DNA from: Clusia tigrina
Lineage: Eukaryota; Arthropoda; Insecta; Diptera; Clusiidae
Direction: 5' to 3'
Assembly (NCBI GenBank): GCA_920105625.2
Contig: OV050031.1
Span: forward strand, 4,195,501 to 4,259,500
DNA: 64,000 nt
Shown: positions 1-11,362 of the stretch, piece by piece
Layout: each line of letters opens with the position of its first letter
Position numbering within the stretch: position 1 is the stretch's first letter
Position numbers and translations under genes: made by a program
Notes under the pieces: generated by a model
Told to the model about the DNA's origin: nothing
The model's input: the letters and a program-made list of their open reading frames with translations, nothing else
The model's database searches: none

Positions 1-825
1 GAGTAATTCGGTTGAAGCAAACGCGAACTTCATTATACAATTTGCAAATTACCGCATCCACCGAAAACAGGCAATTAAGGCACGGCTCATTACTTGGCAG
101 CCTGAATCAGTGCAGTTGCGAAGAAACTGTTCTGCTGTCGCGGACTACCTCGCATTACACTTGCAAATGTGTGTTTAGTTTGTTTACACGAATGTTTCAA
201 TATTGCACACACGCTTAAATGCCAAAAATAAAGGATGAAAGTCCTTGAAGAAATTACGTAAACACGCGCGGCGGAGTGGTAGTAAAAGCACACCACTGTG
301 CCACCGGCTGGATTATCCTTATGCAGAGCGGAGTTTGACTTGTGCCAGCCAGCGCCAGGTACGAGTACACTCAGTGACGCATGGAACACAGGCAAGTGTG
401 TGTGAGTGTTTGTAATCAAGGTCGCTGAGCAGCCACAGAATCAAGGTACGAGGGTAGCACCAGAGCCAAAAGCTGATTAAAAGTGATTATTCGTTTAAAG
501 TGAAAGGGAAGCGAGGGGGAAGTGAGGGTAGGTGAGGGGTTAGTGAGGGGGAAGTTAGGGGGAAGTGCGCAGTTTGCCATTTCACTCTTCTTTTATGAAA
601 TGAAAACGATATTTTGCTGGTTTGTCCATTGACGCAGAACTCGGAATATTTCGAAGGTAGAGGCTCACATGTAGAAATTTTAATGCGAATATTTTACTTA
701 ATTGTTTTTTGTGTGGTTTCTGTTTACTACGACCACATTCATATAAAGGCCCATGGCGCAATTAACACAGGGATTTTAGATCACAGCAAGGATTTTTTAT
801 CTTTTATTTGACAGGCAAAAACTTG
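1..825. other. Non-coding stretch with G-rich purine tract
   Basis: No recognisable gene. A purine run at about 500-568 repeats GGGGAAGTGAGGG-like blocks and is the only notable structure. An open frame of 109 codons on the minus strand (90-419) has no recognisable motif. Confidence 0.5.
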
Positions 826-1127
826 CTTTCTCTATCTCTTATTCCATTTGTCCTTCTCTCTCTGGTTCCTATGTAATTTCTCTAACTCGTTCCTATGTCC
901 TTTCTCTAACTCTCATTCCATTTGAACTTTCTCTATCTCTTATTCCATTTGTCCTTCTCGTTCCTATGTCATTTCTCTATCTCGTTGCTATGTCACTTTT
1001 CCATCTCGTTCCTATGTCCTTACTCTATCTCTCATTCCATTTGTCGTTTCTCGCTCTCGTTCCTATGTCATTTCTCTATGTCGTTACTATGTCCTTTTTC
1101 TACCTCCTTCATATGTCATATCTCGTT
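826..1127. repeat. Pyrimidine-rich minisatellite
   Basis: Irregular tandem repeat built on the phrase TCGTTCCTATGTCATTTCTC, with a period near 24 bp and many variants (CTCATTCCATTTGTC, CGTTGCTATGTC). It is open in two overlapping plus-strand frames, giving Ser/Leu/Phe-rich translations that reflect the repeat and not a gene. Confidence 0.85.
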
Positions 1128-1439
1128 CAATTGTGCTATGGCGATAACATAAAAAGTGAACCGCTCTTAGCTTAGATCAGTGTATAGTTGAACTATGGAG
1201 TGAACCCGAAGTATTCGTCATTCCTGTCCATAAAAGAGTTGTTCCTCTAAAGCAATCTTCAACATATTTTCAGTCACTCTCACAAAGGAAATGAAGGTTA
1301 ACATTATGTTTTTTCCAGATTCATGTTTTACTCTTACGTGCAGGATTATCCATTTACTTAGGTATATAAATTAATATATAGAACTATATATAGTGAGAAC
1401 TAGTTACTAAACCACTAGGCCCGGCACTCAAATACTACG

Positions 1440-2260
1440 AATCACTAGGCAACTCTACTGGAATCTTTCAAGCGCAAATCCACGCCATGGAAGAACGTAT
1501 TCAATGTAATACTGATAAGAAGAAAATTTCCATCCTATCCTAGCCCAGCAGCCCTAAGGGCACTTACTTCATACCAGGCAAAGTCTTAACAAGTGTGCGA
1601 CTAGAACAACAAGCAAAACAGTCTTGACTCGCTTAACAAAGTCACCATTATAAGGATAGCAGGACATACTAGCATACAGAGTAATGAACTAGCAAGGTAG
1701 ATAGGCACCCTTCTGCAACCTTCATTAAGTAAGTAAGTAAGTAAGTAAGTTTTCTGTGGAGTAGGAATTGGCACAATCTGAGGCGCTCGATGAGGCTAGG
1801 TTTAGGCACATCCACTGGCTGGGGGTACCTAGAATCAAGCTAACTAAGGAACTTATGGGATCAAACTACCTAAAGCGTTTCAAAGAAGTCCATTGTAATC
1901 TTTCTCATAATCAAAGATAATAAGTGAAGCCTAATCACAGTACTCAGTAAATAAATTCACACTCAGGGACTAAGGACGCAGCTTCCGATAACTTCTACAG
2001 ATTTTTTATGGAGGAAGAAAAGGAGTCCCTGCTATGTCCAGCGAAATGTCCTGCCCTAATGCACACTCGCAATAGATACTTGAGGCTCTACCAAGGTTCG
2101 GCTAGTGGTGTAAAATCTTTGGAACCAAAACTTGTTCTTTCATATATCCAGACGATATGACTGAAGAGGCAAATTTGGATCCTTGATGAGGGTACCATAG
2201 CTCTAAAGGTCACAGTGCAATTATCCTTATAACAGCAATAGCAATAAAGATATTCAAGTG
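1440..2260 (+). mobile_element. Decayed LINE 3' end: RNase H and C-terminal zinc-knuckle remnant
   Basis: Broken reading frames match the end of the second open frame of a jockey/I-type non-LTR retrotransposon. Around 1455-1560 the translation runs FQAQIHAMEERIQ and then, after a frame change, PAALRALTSYQAKS, where a live RNase H has SDSQAALKAL; the Asp is lost. At 1640-1700 LNKVTIIRIAGH followed by SNELAR corresponds to the IWVPGH and GNExADELA blocks; the His is kept and the last Asp is missing. Near 2000-2060 FFMEEEKESLLCPAKCPAL resembles the usual Cys-rich C-terminus. The tail near 2220-2256 is rich in CAATAG units. Stops and frameshifts make it a pseudogene. Assignment to a named family would need a database. 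Confidence 0.75.
1726..1750. repeat. (TAAG)n microsatellite
   Basis: About six uninterrupted TAAG units inside the LINE remnant, just after the RNase H part. Confidence 0.9.
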
Positions 2261-2329
2261 CTATTGAAATGAAGAGATTCCAGAGTGAATCAAAATCTGT
2301 GTCATTAAGGAATCCAACCAAGAAAAGCT

Positions 2330-2446
2330 GTAAAGAGGTAACGAGATAATGAGGTAACGAGGGAAAAGAGGTAACGTGATAAAAAGGCAAAGATATAAAG
2401 AGGTAACGAGATAAAGAGGCAAATAGATAAAGAGGTACAGAGGATA
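2330..2446. repeat. Purine-rich degenerate tandem repeat
   Basis: Repeats of GAGGTAACGAGATAAA with variants, immediately downstream of the LINE tail. The minus-strand frame over it is Leu/Tyr-rich and is only the complement of the repeat. Confidence 0.75.
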
Positions 2447-2610
2447 TGTATTGTCAAATATCTTCAGAATTGAGCGTCTAAATCCTGTGAGTATGAAAGA
2501 AACTACTTCGAAAAAGAGTTGATTCTTAACTTGCAATGACTCTTTTGCTTTTCAGTATGCTAGCCACAAGTTACTTTCTATTAGTCTCCATAGTCTAGCG
2601 TTAAGCATGC

Positions 2611-2766
2611 TAGTCTCTTAGTTATGCGATCAAGTATTCGAGTCCTGGACGGGGCTTCTTCTCAAAAGGCTTCTGTGGAAATACATTCTAGCCTCACAGT
2701 TATGGGGTCGAGTATTCGAAGTCTGGTCAAGGCTTTATCTCAAAATGCTGCTTTCAATATATTTTG
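2611..2766. repeat. 78-bp diverged tandem duplication
   Basis: Two diverged copies with a 78-bp spacing share TAGTCTCTTAGTTATG / TAGCCTCACAGTTATG, then GTATTCGAGTCCTGG / GTATTCGAAGTCTGG and CTCAAAAGGCT / CTCAAAATGCT. The GTATTCGAGTCC part faintly resembles a tRNA B box, but no A box or cloverleaf could be drawn, so it is not called a tRNA or SINE. Confidence 0.6.
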
Positions 2767-4189
2767 TCTTCGAGTCGTAGGCCTCAGTAGCTAGTATTCA
2801 TATCAAACCTTTGCAGACCATTGACTATGGTGAAACATGTAACATTAATAATTCGTGTTAGCCACAACAGGGGTACCCACAACTACATTCCACGACATGT
2901 GTCCACTACCACAGCTCACCTTTTTCATCAACGAAAACATTGAGCAAACGAAAAAAAGTCTCCTGAGGCCATTTGTCCTGCTGCGGTTCCAGCTAAACTT
3001 CGGCCATAATGTCCACCAATTGTATTAATTAGTCCTTTCTCGTTTTGAGTCGTTTCTGGTTGTTTGACAAATGTAAGCAAATAATTTATAAGGACACAGA
3101 TGGCAGAATAGTGCCAGGTGTGGGCAGATGTGGCCACATATGTTCAGCTCTTTTGTTTATGGCACTGGCCCATGTGTGAATTCTCTCAGGAATTGCATCA
3201 GCTATTAAAATCCTTGAGCCAACTTTGGGAGTATTCAATGATTGTTGTATATTTAAATTTGTTGTTTCTATAAATCTAAAACTAGATCAAATGTAATTTT
3301 TTATAAACATTCTGAAAGCAAATTGCGTTCTTGACAGTTGCTATTTTTTCTCCTTTCCCCTTCAAGATTGTTTGTGTGCATGTCCTTAAGCTCCGAAGGG
3401 CAAATATGTACTTGACTTAGTTTTATGTTTTTGCACTTTTCACTTTCCGTTTGCTGGCATTGTTTGCGGTTATTAGCTCGCTGCGATATCTGGCTTTGAT
3501 ACGAGCAGCTTGTGTGGAATATTTGCATACTCGTAGAATGAATTATTCATATAGAAAAGGATTTTAAGGAGAGTTCATAATAATTGAATACATTGTGGGG
3601 TGGCGTATTATGTGCGAGGTCGGGCAGTGGGTGGTCGAACTGACTACAGTTTAATTGTATCAAAAATGTCTAAAACTAACTCATGATTTTTGAAATAAAT
3701 TAGATAATAGTTAATTAATGATTTCTGAAAGGGTTTCTTTCTCTGATCCAATTAAGTAAGGGAATTCGTCCTTGGCAATTACATGCAGGGACCTCATCAA
3801 AGTCTCCGTCAGTATTGATATTCCAACATAATGAAAAGTTCATTGGCAAATTTCGACTATGCGAAGAAAAGGCTTGCATTGCAAGTTATTTGCTGAACAA
3901 GCCAGAACTGTTGATCTTTGAGTGGGAGAAGGACGAATATGGAGTGACGAGAACAACTCAGATACACCGCTCTAAAGAATTTAGTACCACTAAGGCATAT
4001 AATCCGACAAATTAGTATGATTATTAATACCATATCTCTTGATTAATCGTGTGTGAACGAAGCATTGAGGAAATTCACATTAAAACCACAGAAAACCTTG
4101 AAGAAAATATTGAAGTAGGGTAGGGCCGGAGAACCGCCGAAGAAGGAGGTCTCCAAGAACTCAGGCATTAATGGCAATTGTAGTAAAAC
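2767..4189. other. Non-coding stretch, no feature recognised
   Basis: AT-rich single-copy-looking DNA. Open frames of 66-75 codons have no motif. Nothing else was seen. Confidence 0.5.
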
Positions 4190-5035
4190 TTAAAGACACC
4201 ATTCTCTCAACTGACTATACCCACGAAGCAATCGAGAGTATGGTGGAATTAGAATACTCTGTACGAAGCAATCGGGAGTATGGTACTCTATCTACGAAGT
4301 AGTCGAGAGTATGGTGGTATCATAATTGTTTGATAGTGAACATTAGGAGATCATATTCTCGATTGACAGGCGGGTCGAGAGCTAGTGACTATAAGCACCT
4401 GACAGCCGAGAGTATGATCTCCTAATGTTCAATATCACACAATTATGATTCCACCATACTCTCGATTACTTCGTAGGTAGAGTACCATACTCTTGATTGC
4501 TTCGTACAGAGTATGATAATGTTCAATATTGAATGGGCTTCCCACAGTCCTCTCGACTGACTCATAGGCGTAGTCAGTTGAGAAGATGGTCTTCTTATGT
4601 TTTCTTATCATCTCGAGTGGCTCTTGGGCATAGTCAGTTGAGGGAATGGTATCCTTATGTTTTCTTATCATCTCGATTGACTCGTGGGGTCAGTCAGATG
4701 AATCACAGAATGGTCTCCTTATGATTCCTAATGCCTGCTTCTATGCAGATCATTATCATCATACATTCTCGCTCTCCACTGATTATGTTCGCCTGTCAGT
4801 CAAGAGCTAGTGACTATCCCCTCCTGACAGTCGAGATCATTGTCTTCTAAAGTTCAATATCAAACCCAATGTTCCCAAAGTATTCTCGGTTGACTCGTGG
4901 GCTTAGTCAGTTGAGAAAGTGGCCTCCTAATGGTTTCTTATTGTCTTGAGTGACTCTTGGGTACAGTTTATTTAATCACAGAATGGTTTCCTTGTAGTTT
5001 ATTCAATGTTGTCTGTCTCCTAATACCTTCTCAAT
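4190..5035. repeat. Mosaic repeat block of GTCAGTTGAG/TCTCGATTGACT units
   Basis: Units of roughly 60-70 bp recur in both orientations. Typical pieces are TCTTATGTTTTCTTATCATC, ACTCGTGGGCTTAGTCAGTT and CGAGAGTATGGT. The phrase AGAGCTAGTGACTAT occurs near 4378 and 4808. No coding signal is evident; the short open frames follow the repeat. Confidence 0.8.
4253..4515. repeat. Inverted repeat with about 118-bp arms
   Basis: The left arm (4253-4370) reads AATACTCTGTACGAAGCAAT and on; the right arm (4398-4515) is its near-exact reverse complement, ending ATTGCTTCGTACAGAGTAT. The arms differ at a handful of positions and enclose about 27 bp. A transcript from either strand would form a long hairpin. 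It sits inside the mosaic block and may have arisen by inversion of neighbouring units. Confidence 0.85.
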
Positions 5036-5265
5036 ACCACCACTTTTATCAACATATCACGAGGGTTGATTTGCAACAAAAAACATCACAGTCTACCCTG
5101 TCATTTAATACCACTGTTCAACATGAAACCCAATGTTCCTCCCAGCATCCTCATCAACCCCATCAACCCCACCAGGCAAACTTCATTCTACCACTTGAAT
5201 GAGTTATTTCTATTTTTTTGCTGTTACTCTGTGAACAAAACTACATATATTTATATGTACACAGC

Positions 5266-5371
5266 TTATTACCCCTCCTCCATGATTACCCCCTCCTCCA
5301 TTATTACCCCCTCCTTCCTTATTACCCCTTCCTCCCCTATTACCCCCTGCTACCATATTACCCCCTCCTAT
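5266..5371. repeat. TATTACCCCCTCCT minisatellite
   Basis: About seven copies of a 15-18 bp unit based on TATTACCCCCTCCTCCAT. All three plus frames stay open over it, so the overlapping 139-codon frame at 5066-5485 is not taken as a gene. Confidence 0.85.
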
Positions 5372-6636
5372 TTGCTTATTACTATGGATTTATGCATACT
5401 TGCTAATGATCAAAGTGCCTCAAGTTGGTGTCCTCAAAGAGAGAGCTCATGGCCATCATTCGTTGAGAGCGGCAACAGAAACTGACACTGACACTTTCGC
5501 TATTTCTGCCACTCGAGCGACTTCCGCCCGAGCAACATGGCAGCTGAGTGCTAATCCTTTGAAAGGAGCTTTCAATTGAGTGAACTGCACCACACACGAG
5601 TGCAGACAAATGGTGGCTGACTGAGTGTATGCGTTGATTTTGCATCTTTTGATATGGTAAAATCCGATTCTATTGCCTAGGATGTGAGTATCATCAGCTT
5701 TGACAAAATGAAATAATTGCCTTAAAAGGATTTCTGATTTGATTGAACTATTCAATTGGAAGGTTCACCTCAAATATGTGCACACAAGCGTCTCAAATTA
5801 TGGCACGGACATACTGAGACGTAGTTTTTGGCAAATGAAAAGAGTGCTCAAATATGTGAGGAGAAGTTGGCACTCCTCTTCGGTGCCTCATGTGGCATTT
5901 GAAGCTGTGAAGGCGAAGTTTATGGAGCATTTAGGGTCAATTTAAGCTCACAAACTAAAGTTTAAGGTGCTGAGGGACGAAATAATTAACCAAAAATTGA
6001 GACAACAACATTGTGACTTCCCAGCATCGTTTGCAGTACACAAGCACACACACACATTCATCACCAGCACAGGACTCCATTGCTCATGGTCACCATTTGG
6101 TTTCTTGTTGCAGACGCCATCTTCCCAGACCACAGCCTGCTGTTTAGAGAGTCAATTGTCAATGGAGTGTGAACTGAAAAATATGAAAACACCACCAGAC
6201 AATTGAGGTGTGGGCGCACGATGGCAGTGATATGCATTTTATTTGAAAGGCAATCACAAGTGAGAACACTGCGCAAAATACACCCCAGAATTTTGTTGGT
6301 TTTTCACTGCTGCCGTCACTAGCAAAATTGTTGAATGTAAACTCAATTGCGTACAATTCAAATTGACTTCTTGTTATTCGCATTTTATAAGGCATCCTTG
6401 GCTGACGCACTTGTGAATATGATCAACAAATAGAAAATAAATTATCAAAATATTGTTATTAAAACGTGTGAATAACATTTTTGCATATTATTCCAAATAA
6501 ATATTTGCCAAATACATGTGTGGGGCATAATACCCTCAGCTCTGCTACGTCATTAGGCAGGGATCACATCCAGAGTCATCAGTTAGCTCCGCTTGTAGTC
6601 TGAGCTTTGGAGCTGAAAGCTAACAGTCGTTCTGAA
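5372..6636. other. Non-coding stretch
   Basis: Several short overlapping open frames on both strands (60-99 codons), none with a recognisable motif. No repeat or transposon similarity was noticed. Confidence 0.45.
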
Positions 6637-6792
6637 TCTGTGTCTATCTCCGTGTCTATGTCCGTGTCTACCTCCGTGTCTTTCTCTGTGTCTATCCGTG
6701 TCTATCTCCGTGTGTATATCTGTGTCCAACTCCGTGTCCATCTCTGTGTGTATCTCAGTGTCTAGCTCTGTGTCTATCTCCGTGTCTACCTC
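6637..6792. repeat. 12-bp minisatellite TGTGTCTATCTC
   Basis: About 13 copies of TGTGTCTATCTCCG-like 12-bp units with substitutions. Because 12 is a multiple of three it keeps frames open: Ser/Val/Ile repeats on plus, Asp/Thr/Glu repeats (DTEIDTELDT) on minus. It reads as simple-sequence DNA, not a gene. Confidence 0.9.
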
Positions 6793-6997
6793 TCTTTTAT
6801 GCGTCTGCCCGAGCACCGCAAACAGGCACAGAATTAGCTCCAGAAATAATAGATTTCGGTTCTATTTCTTTTCCGCTTCTGTTTTATGTCCTTCTACACC
6901 TTTACTCACTTCAACAGTACAATTGTGAGTGTGCACCCGTCTTCATTTATCATTCCCCTCCTTTGACATGGAAAAATCATGAACGTTTGTGAAAGAT

Positions 6998-7275
6998 CTG
7001 CTCAAGGTAGGTAGGTAGATAGGTTTCAGTGTCTTTCAAGGGCATGGACACTTGGTCAGAAGACACACTTAGGCCATACATAGGCCCATTGTGATACCAC
7101 AACTTAGAGGAAAATAAGTGTGCTTCCTCAGAGCATGTGTGGTCCCTTACCACAGCCATTTTGAGAGTATGACGCATCTCAACAGTATTTCATATTGATT
7201 GATTTGAGATCGTCTAGGTTATTAAAGTGGGAGCATCCTAGCACCTGCGCCGGGAGAAGGCCAAAGAGAGATTAA
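6998..7275 (-). mobile_element. LINE 3' UTR module (family C) in antisense
   Basis: On the minus strand this reads GTGGTATCACAATGGGCCTA, then GGCCTAAGTGTG, and ends in a (CTAC)n tail (GTAG repeats at 7008-7020 on plus). The same module recurs at 14.4, 44.1, 55.8 and 62.9 kb. A GC-richer block at 7205-7265 (CACCTGCGCCGGGAGAAGGC) precedes it on the element strand and may belong to the same element. It is a truncated 3' end without recognisable coding sequence. Confidence 0.6.
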
Positions 7276-7353
7276 TTTTGTGCGTCCAAAAGTCAATGGT
7301 ACTTAACAGGATCATTAGTTCAACAATTATCCCATTGTTCTAATACACAAATA

Positions 7354-7749
7354 TCAATAAAAGGATAAAGTTTCATCCACTAAGTTTGGTGTTCTGTAAG
7401 AATACGTAGAAATCCACTTGAAGGATACCTTCGGAGTAAAAAGGGAAACTTGTGGAATAGTTTCTATTCGCGCACTAGTACTCCTACCAATGTAAAGATA
7501 GGGATTATTAGTATTAACCCAACCAGTATTTGACTTTCCACGAACGAAATCTGTTTGAAGATGTGAACTCAGCCTTGGGTCGACCCGAAGCACCCCCAAA
7601 AAGCGTTTATTAGTTTGGGCACAATGCAGCAACATTTGCGCATGAATAGTACAAAATTGGTAATATTCATGGGAGCGGATAAGAGGAGAGTCCGGCATGG
7701 CCGAAGCACCTGATGGAGGGAGGTACAGAAAATGCCACGCAATGCTCAA
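7354..7749 (-). other. Unrecognised 131-codon open frame
   Basis: Uninterrupted minus-strand frame outside any tandem repeat, just upstream (element sense) of the antisense LINE module. The translation includes GRSTSARIETIPQVSLF and resembles no family I know. Six-frame reading of 64 kb at this base composition should give a few frames this long by chance, so it is probably not coding. A decayed piece of the neighbouring element is the alternative. Confidence 0.2.
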
Positions 7750-9035
7750 ATATCAGACTGTCTGCTCTTCTATTCTGGCTTCGTGTGGGAGTGTGTGTGA
7801 CTGTGGCATTTCAAGCGAAAAAATTAAATTGAGGCTTAAGAGTCCTGAAGGCATTCCTCTGAATGATTGTCGACTTTTTATTCATCAAATTTCAGTTTAA
7901 AATTTAAGCGCAATTTGATGAATGTGCCTTCTTGCCAGGTTTCTATGATGGTTTTTCTTCAATTATTCTGAATAATCCCGAAGAGTGATGAGCAAATACG
8001 TAGGTAGGACTTTGTCCGCAGTACTAAAAATGAAAAGTCCTTAAAGTGAATGGAGAATTTGCATACATAAATTTAGTATTTAAAATGCTAAGCTATTTAT
8101 TCAGCAGTTCTCAGTCGTTTCTTGGGTTTATTGCCTTCACATTCTGATCCTTTTCTCGTTGTGAGCAATTTTGCCTGATTTTTAAATAATTAAACGAACT
8201 GATTACATTTCCATAATTTCGTCCTCACTGCTCCGAAGTGTTTCTTTTATGCACACAGTAATAAGCGAAAGCCTCTTAGCCATATAATCAGATCTGATAC
8301 TCGTGGCCATTATGAGCTGCTTTTTCATTTACCCAAATCTGCTTTTCTTTATTAGGTTCGTTCCGGCGCACTCGCAGTCACACAGTCGGCGGCAATCAAA
8401 AGGCTCATAAACTCCACTTTTCCGCGCTAACGAATTCCATTTGAAATTCTAAATTTGATATTTGGCGCATTTTGTAAAGGATTCAAGTGTGTGTGGCTGT
8501 ATGTGTGTGGCTGCGTGTGTATGTGTGCATGTGTCTGTGTGCGTGTGTTTGGGTGTGCTCGTCAGAGGACTCTCTCGATTCGCTGTTACTTTAAAATTCC
8601 TTAAATTACGAGCATGTTGCCGCGCATGAAAGGAAGTGTGAGCATCTGTGGCAGTGGGAATGTGGCAAATGTGCCCAGAATTTGCAGTTGGCTTTACCAG
8701 GACCATTGACCTTGCCACCATGACTGCTGCCAATGTCGCTCGTTGCTGCTTGTTGAAACTCCGCCTTCAATTTGCTGAGTCGTGTTTTTCTTTGCCAACT
8801 TTTTTGGTTTTTTTTGTTTGTTTTCCTCAATTTTTCACCAAACGGAACAGGAACTTTCCTTGTCCTCGTGACCTTTTGAGTCACTGGCAAATACTAACCC
8901 CAATACGCGCTTAAGTTGGCCGTGTGTAAGGAAGCAGAACTAAGCAAACGCAAAGTAAATGAACCTGCTTGGAGCAAAATATCAAACCTTGAGTAATTTA
9001 TTTAAAATTTAATTTTAAACTTTAAACTAAACAAT
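7750..9035. other. Non-coding stretch with GT-rich segment
   Basis: Unique-looking DNA. A TGTGTG-rich segment at 8487-8560 is imperfect microsatellite. Overlapping open frames at 8449-8914 on both strands are at most 94 codons and unrecognised. Confidence 0.45.
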
Positions 9036-9039
9036 CGGG

Positions 9040-9670
9040 TATTTTGAGGTAGCTCGAGAGGCTGCCCATAAGGCACACCTAGACCTGATTTGGGCCTTTG
9101 TGAAACCACATGCGACACATGTCCCATTCCTTCTCATATGTCAAGCCAATTGGAGATTTTGATTATATTTTTTATGTTACCTTTTTTTGTATCCCATATG
9201 TCCCCTAGAGAGTCCAGAAAGTAGACGCCCTGGACTCTCCTTTTGGACAGCTCTCGACATGTGCAGCCCAGGTGTTGGATGAACTCTTTCTCCATGCAAC
9301 TTAGCCAAAAATCATTTGAGAGGATTCCTATTCACTGTTATGAGCAGCGAGAGTCTCGTGTCTCGTTAGGACATCTATGACGATACCTACATTTTGTCTA
9401 CTTAGGATAGTAGATCTGTAGAGCGCTTGACATTATTTCGGGCCAGGCTTGCTAGCTATTTTGTATACGGCTCCTTCAGACCACCAACTATATATAGTCT
9501 ACTCATGAAGAGTAGATCTCTTGGCCCCTTGATATAATTTCGGCCCATATATATGGTTCTATTATTGCATCCTGCTCCTTCAGACCACCACCTGCACGCT
9601 ACATCTAAGGATCTTGCGTTCATTAGAAGCTTGCATGTAGCTTTGGGAATACTGGGGTTCAACCTAGATG
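9040..9670 (-). mobile_element. Probable antisense LINE 3' region with 99-bp duplication
   Basis: The start (GGCTGCCCATAAGGCACACC, then GGGCCTTTGTGAAACCACA) looks like a diverged relative of the family C 3' end read in antisense. Inside, a segment of about 99 bp is duplicated in tandem: GATCTGTAGAGCGCTTGAC at 9412 against GATCTCTTGGCCCCTTGAT at 9511, each followed by CTCCTTCAGACCACCA. No RNase H or reverse transcriptase block was recognised, so the assignment is tentative. Confidence 0.4.
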
Positions 9671-9739
9671 GATGAATCAACTACTCAATCTCAAAAACCA
9701 TTGTAGACAGTTTTTTACAAAAATTGTAGTTTATTAAAA

Positions 9740-10210
9740 TTATATACTTGCCAACCCTATTCAGAAATCATATTTATTGGACTTATTAATACGTACCTTT
9801 ATTTTGGTACCCATATTATACACTTTTATATAAAAGCAAATATAATTGTATATTTATTAAAAATGTTGACATGGCAACCCTATTCAAAAATAATATTTAT
9901 GGAAATCTTTGATAAAGACATTTATTTTGATACCCATCTTCTACAAATTTCTATAAAAACAAATATAGTTTCAAATTTCAAAAAAATAGATACTTGGCAA
10001 CCCTATCCAAAAATAATATCTATTGAAATCTTTCAAAAAGGCATCTATTTTGATACCCATTTTCCATACATTTTATGTTTACTAAAAATGCAGACTTGGC
10101 AACCCTGTTCAAAAATGTTATTTATTTTATTTAAATATCTCGATTGAGAATAATTATAAAAACCTTTTATTTTGATATCCATCCCTATTGGAAACGTTTC
10201 TAGTAAAAAA
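9740..10210. repeat. AT-rich tandem array, period 100-125 bp
   Basis: At least four diverged copies marked by TTGGCAACCCTATTC at 9747, 9871, 9994 and 10095, each followed by AAAAATAATATTTATTG and TTTATTTTGATACCCAT. Period is about 124, 123 and 101 bp, with a decayed last copy to about 10210. It resembles a small AT-rich satellite island. The plus frame at 9863-10147 follows the repeat. Confidence 0.85.
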
Positions 10211-10478
10211 TGCGTTACTTGTATCAGAAAATGCGGTCTTTGGGATTGCCTTTTACTTGAGACATTAATATGAGAGTGTCAATAAAGAGTAGTTCAGAGC
10301 AGTTCAGTACTAACCAACTACGCGAGTACATTACCATAATCTTTAAGCTCTGAGCGCACTGACACGATAATTTGTCAACCAAAAGTACAGCTCTGTCCTT
10401 TAAATACCACGTCCTGTACCAAGTCTGTGCTCCTGGGAATAATGATGAGCAGTGTAACCAGTAGTTTATTGATGGTAG

Positions 10479-10902
10479 TCACATTATAGTCCTTAGTCAG
10501 GCTGCATTGAAACGTGTTAACTACTTCAAAACTTGTCCAAGAATGCCAGTCAAAACTTAACTCTGCTCAAAGGGGGAATTTCCTTGAACCTATTTGGGTT
10601 CCGGGACACTGCGGCGTACGAACTAGCTGATGAACTGGCAAACTGTGTACTCCAATGCGAGTACTCCAATGGGACCAGAGCCATTTAACGGCTTGAGTTT
10701 AGCAGGGACTATTACTTGGAGCAAAGGCTACTAGAATAATGATTCACAAGGACCGAGAGTGCAGATGAGTTGCCTGCAAAGAAATCAAGTGCTTCCTAGA
10801 GAGCTCGAATAAGAGAGTTGCAAATTTCCATCTAACATTACAAAGGAAAGATCTTCGATCATTGGTTGGGCTAATCAAGGGGCATAATCCAGGGGCCATC
10901 AT
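10479..10902 (+). mobile_element. Decayed LINE RNase H remnant
   Basis: Frame fragments follow the order of a LINE RNase H domain: VLSQAALKR near 10480 (canonical SDSQAAL, here lacking Asp-Ser), EPIWVPGHCGV at about 10587, ELADELAN after a frame change, GPEPFNGL near 10680, and VANFHLTLQRKDLRSLVGLI at about 10820-10880. Frameshifts and the loss of the SDS Asp make it inactive. It stops at the (ATGA)n tract, beyond which lies an opposed LINE end. Confidence 0.75.
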
Positions 10903-10927
10903 ATGAATGAATGAATGAATGAATGAA
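10903..10927. repeat. (ATGA)n microsatellite at a LINE-LINE junction
   Basis: About six ATGA units. On the minus strand it reads (TTCA)n at the 3' end of the antisense LINE, the usual place for a simple-repeat tail. Confidence 0.85.
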
Positions 10928-11336
10928 ACAAAAAAGGAAAATGTATCTCGACCAATTTGATCTATTGTACTCCTCCTGCATGTACCTATTAAAGGTCTTC
11001 TATAAGTCCAACAGTTCTGAGGAAGCTTAGCACTGAGTTGCGGTTCATTGCTCTAATGTCTCTGCCCTCGGGTCAGTAATGTCCCAGATATTTCTTCCTA
11101 CTGTGAGCTATGGCTTCGCAGTTCATTAGAAGGTGCTCTGGTGTTTCTTCTGCCTTCGTGCAAAACCTTTCTTCTACCTTCGTGCAGAACCTACACGTGC
11201 TTACTGGTGAGAGTCCCAGTTTCATGTGGTGGCTTCTTAAACGACAGAGGCCGGCCATCATATGGCGACCATATTCATTATGGAGTCTCCGAACTGCGTC
11301 TTCTGCCTGAAGGAAAAACAGTACGTCGTGGAGCAT
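10928..11336 (-). mobile_element. LINE C-terminus and 3' end, antisense
   Basis: The minus-strand frame (87 codons) contains AGLCRLRSHHMKLGL and ETPEHLLMNCEAIAHSRKKY, matching the C-terminal Cys/His segment after RNase H in jockey/I-type LINEs (typical GHCRLRxHLxKLGL and EETPEHILCECxAL). Past the first stop, similarity continues in frame (AMNRNSVLSFLRTVGL). An 8-codon duplication (FCTKVEER / FCTKAEET) splits the Cys motif. The element ends in (TTCA)n. It is a 5'-truncated relic. Confidence 0.8.
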
Positions 11337-11362
11337 TTTCTCTGCGGTTGTGCTGCCTATGC

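Noticed and set aside
2611..2766. tRNA gene or tRNA-derived SINE
   Set aside because: Only a weak B-box-like GTATTCGAGTCC. No acceptor stem, A box or cloverleaf.
4190..5035. CRISPR-like array
   Set aside because: Units are variable, occur in both orientations and lack regular spacers. The context is a eukaryotic genome.
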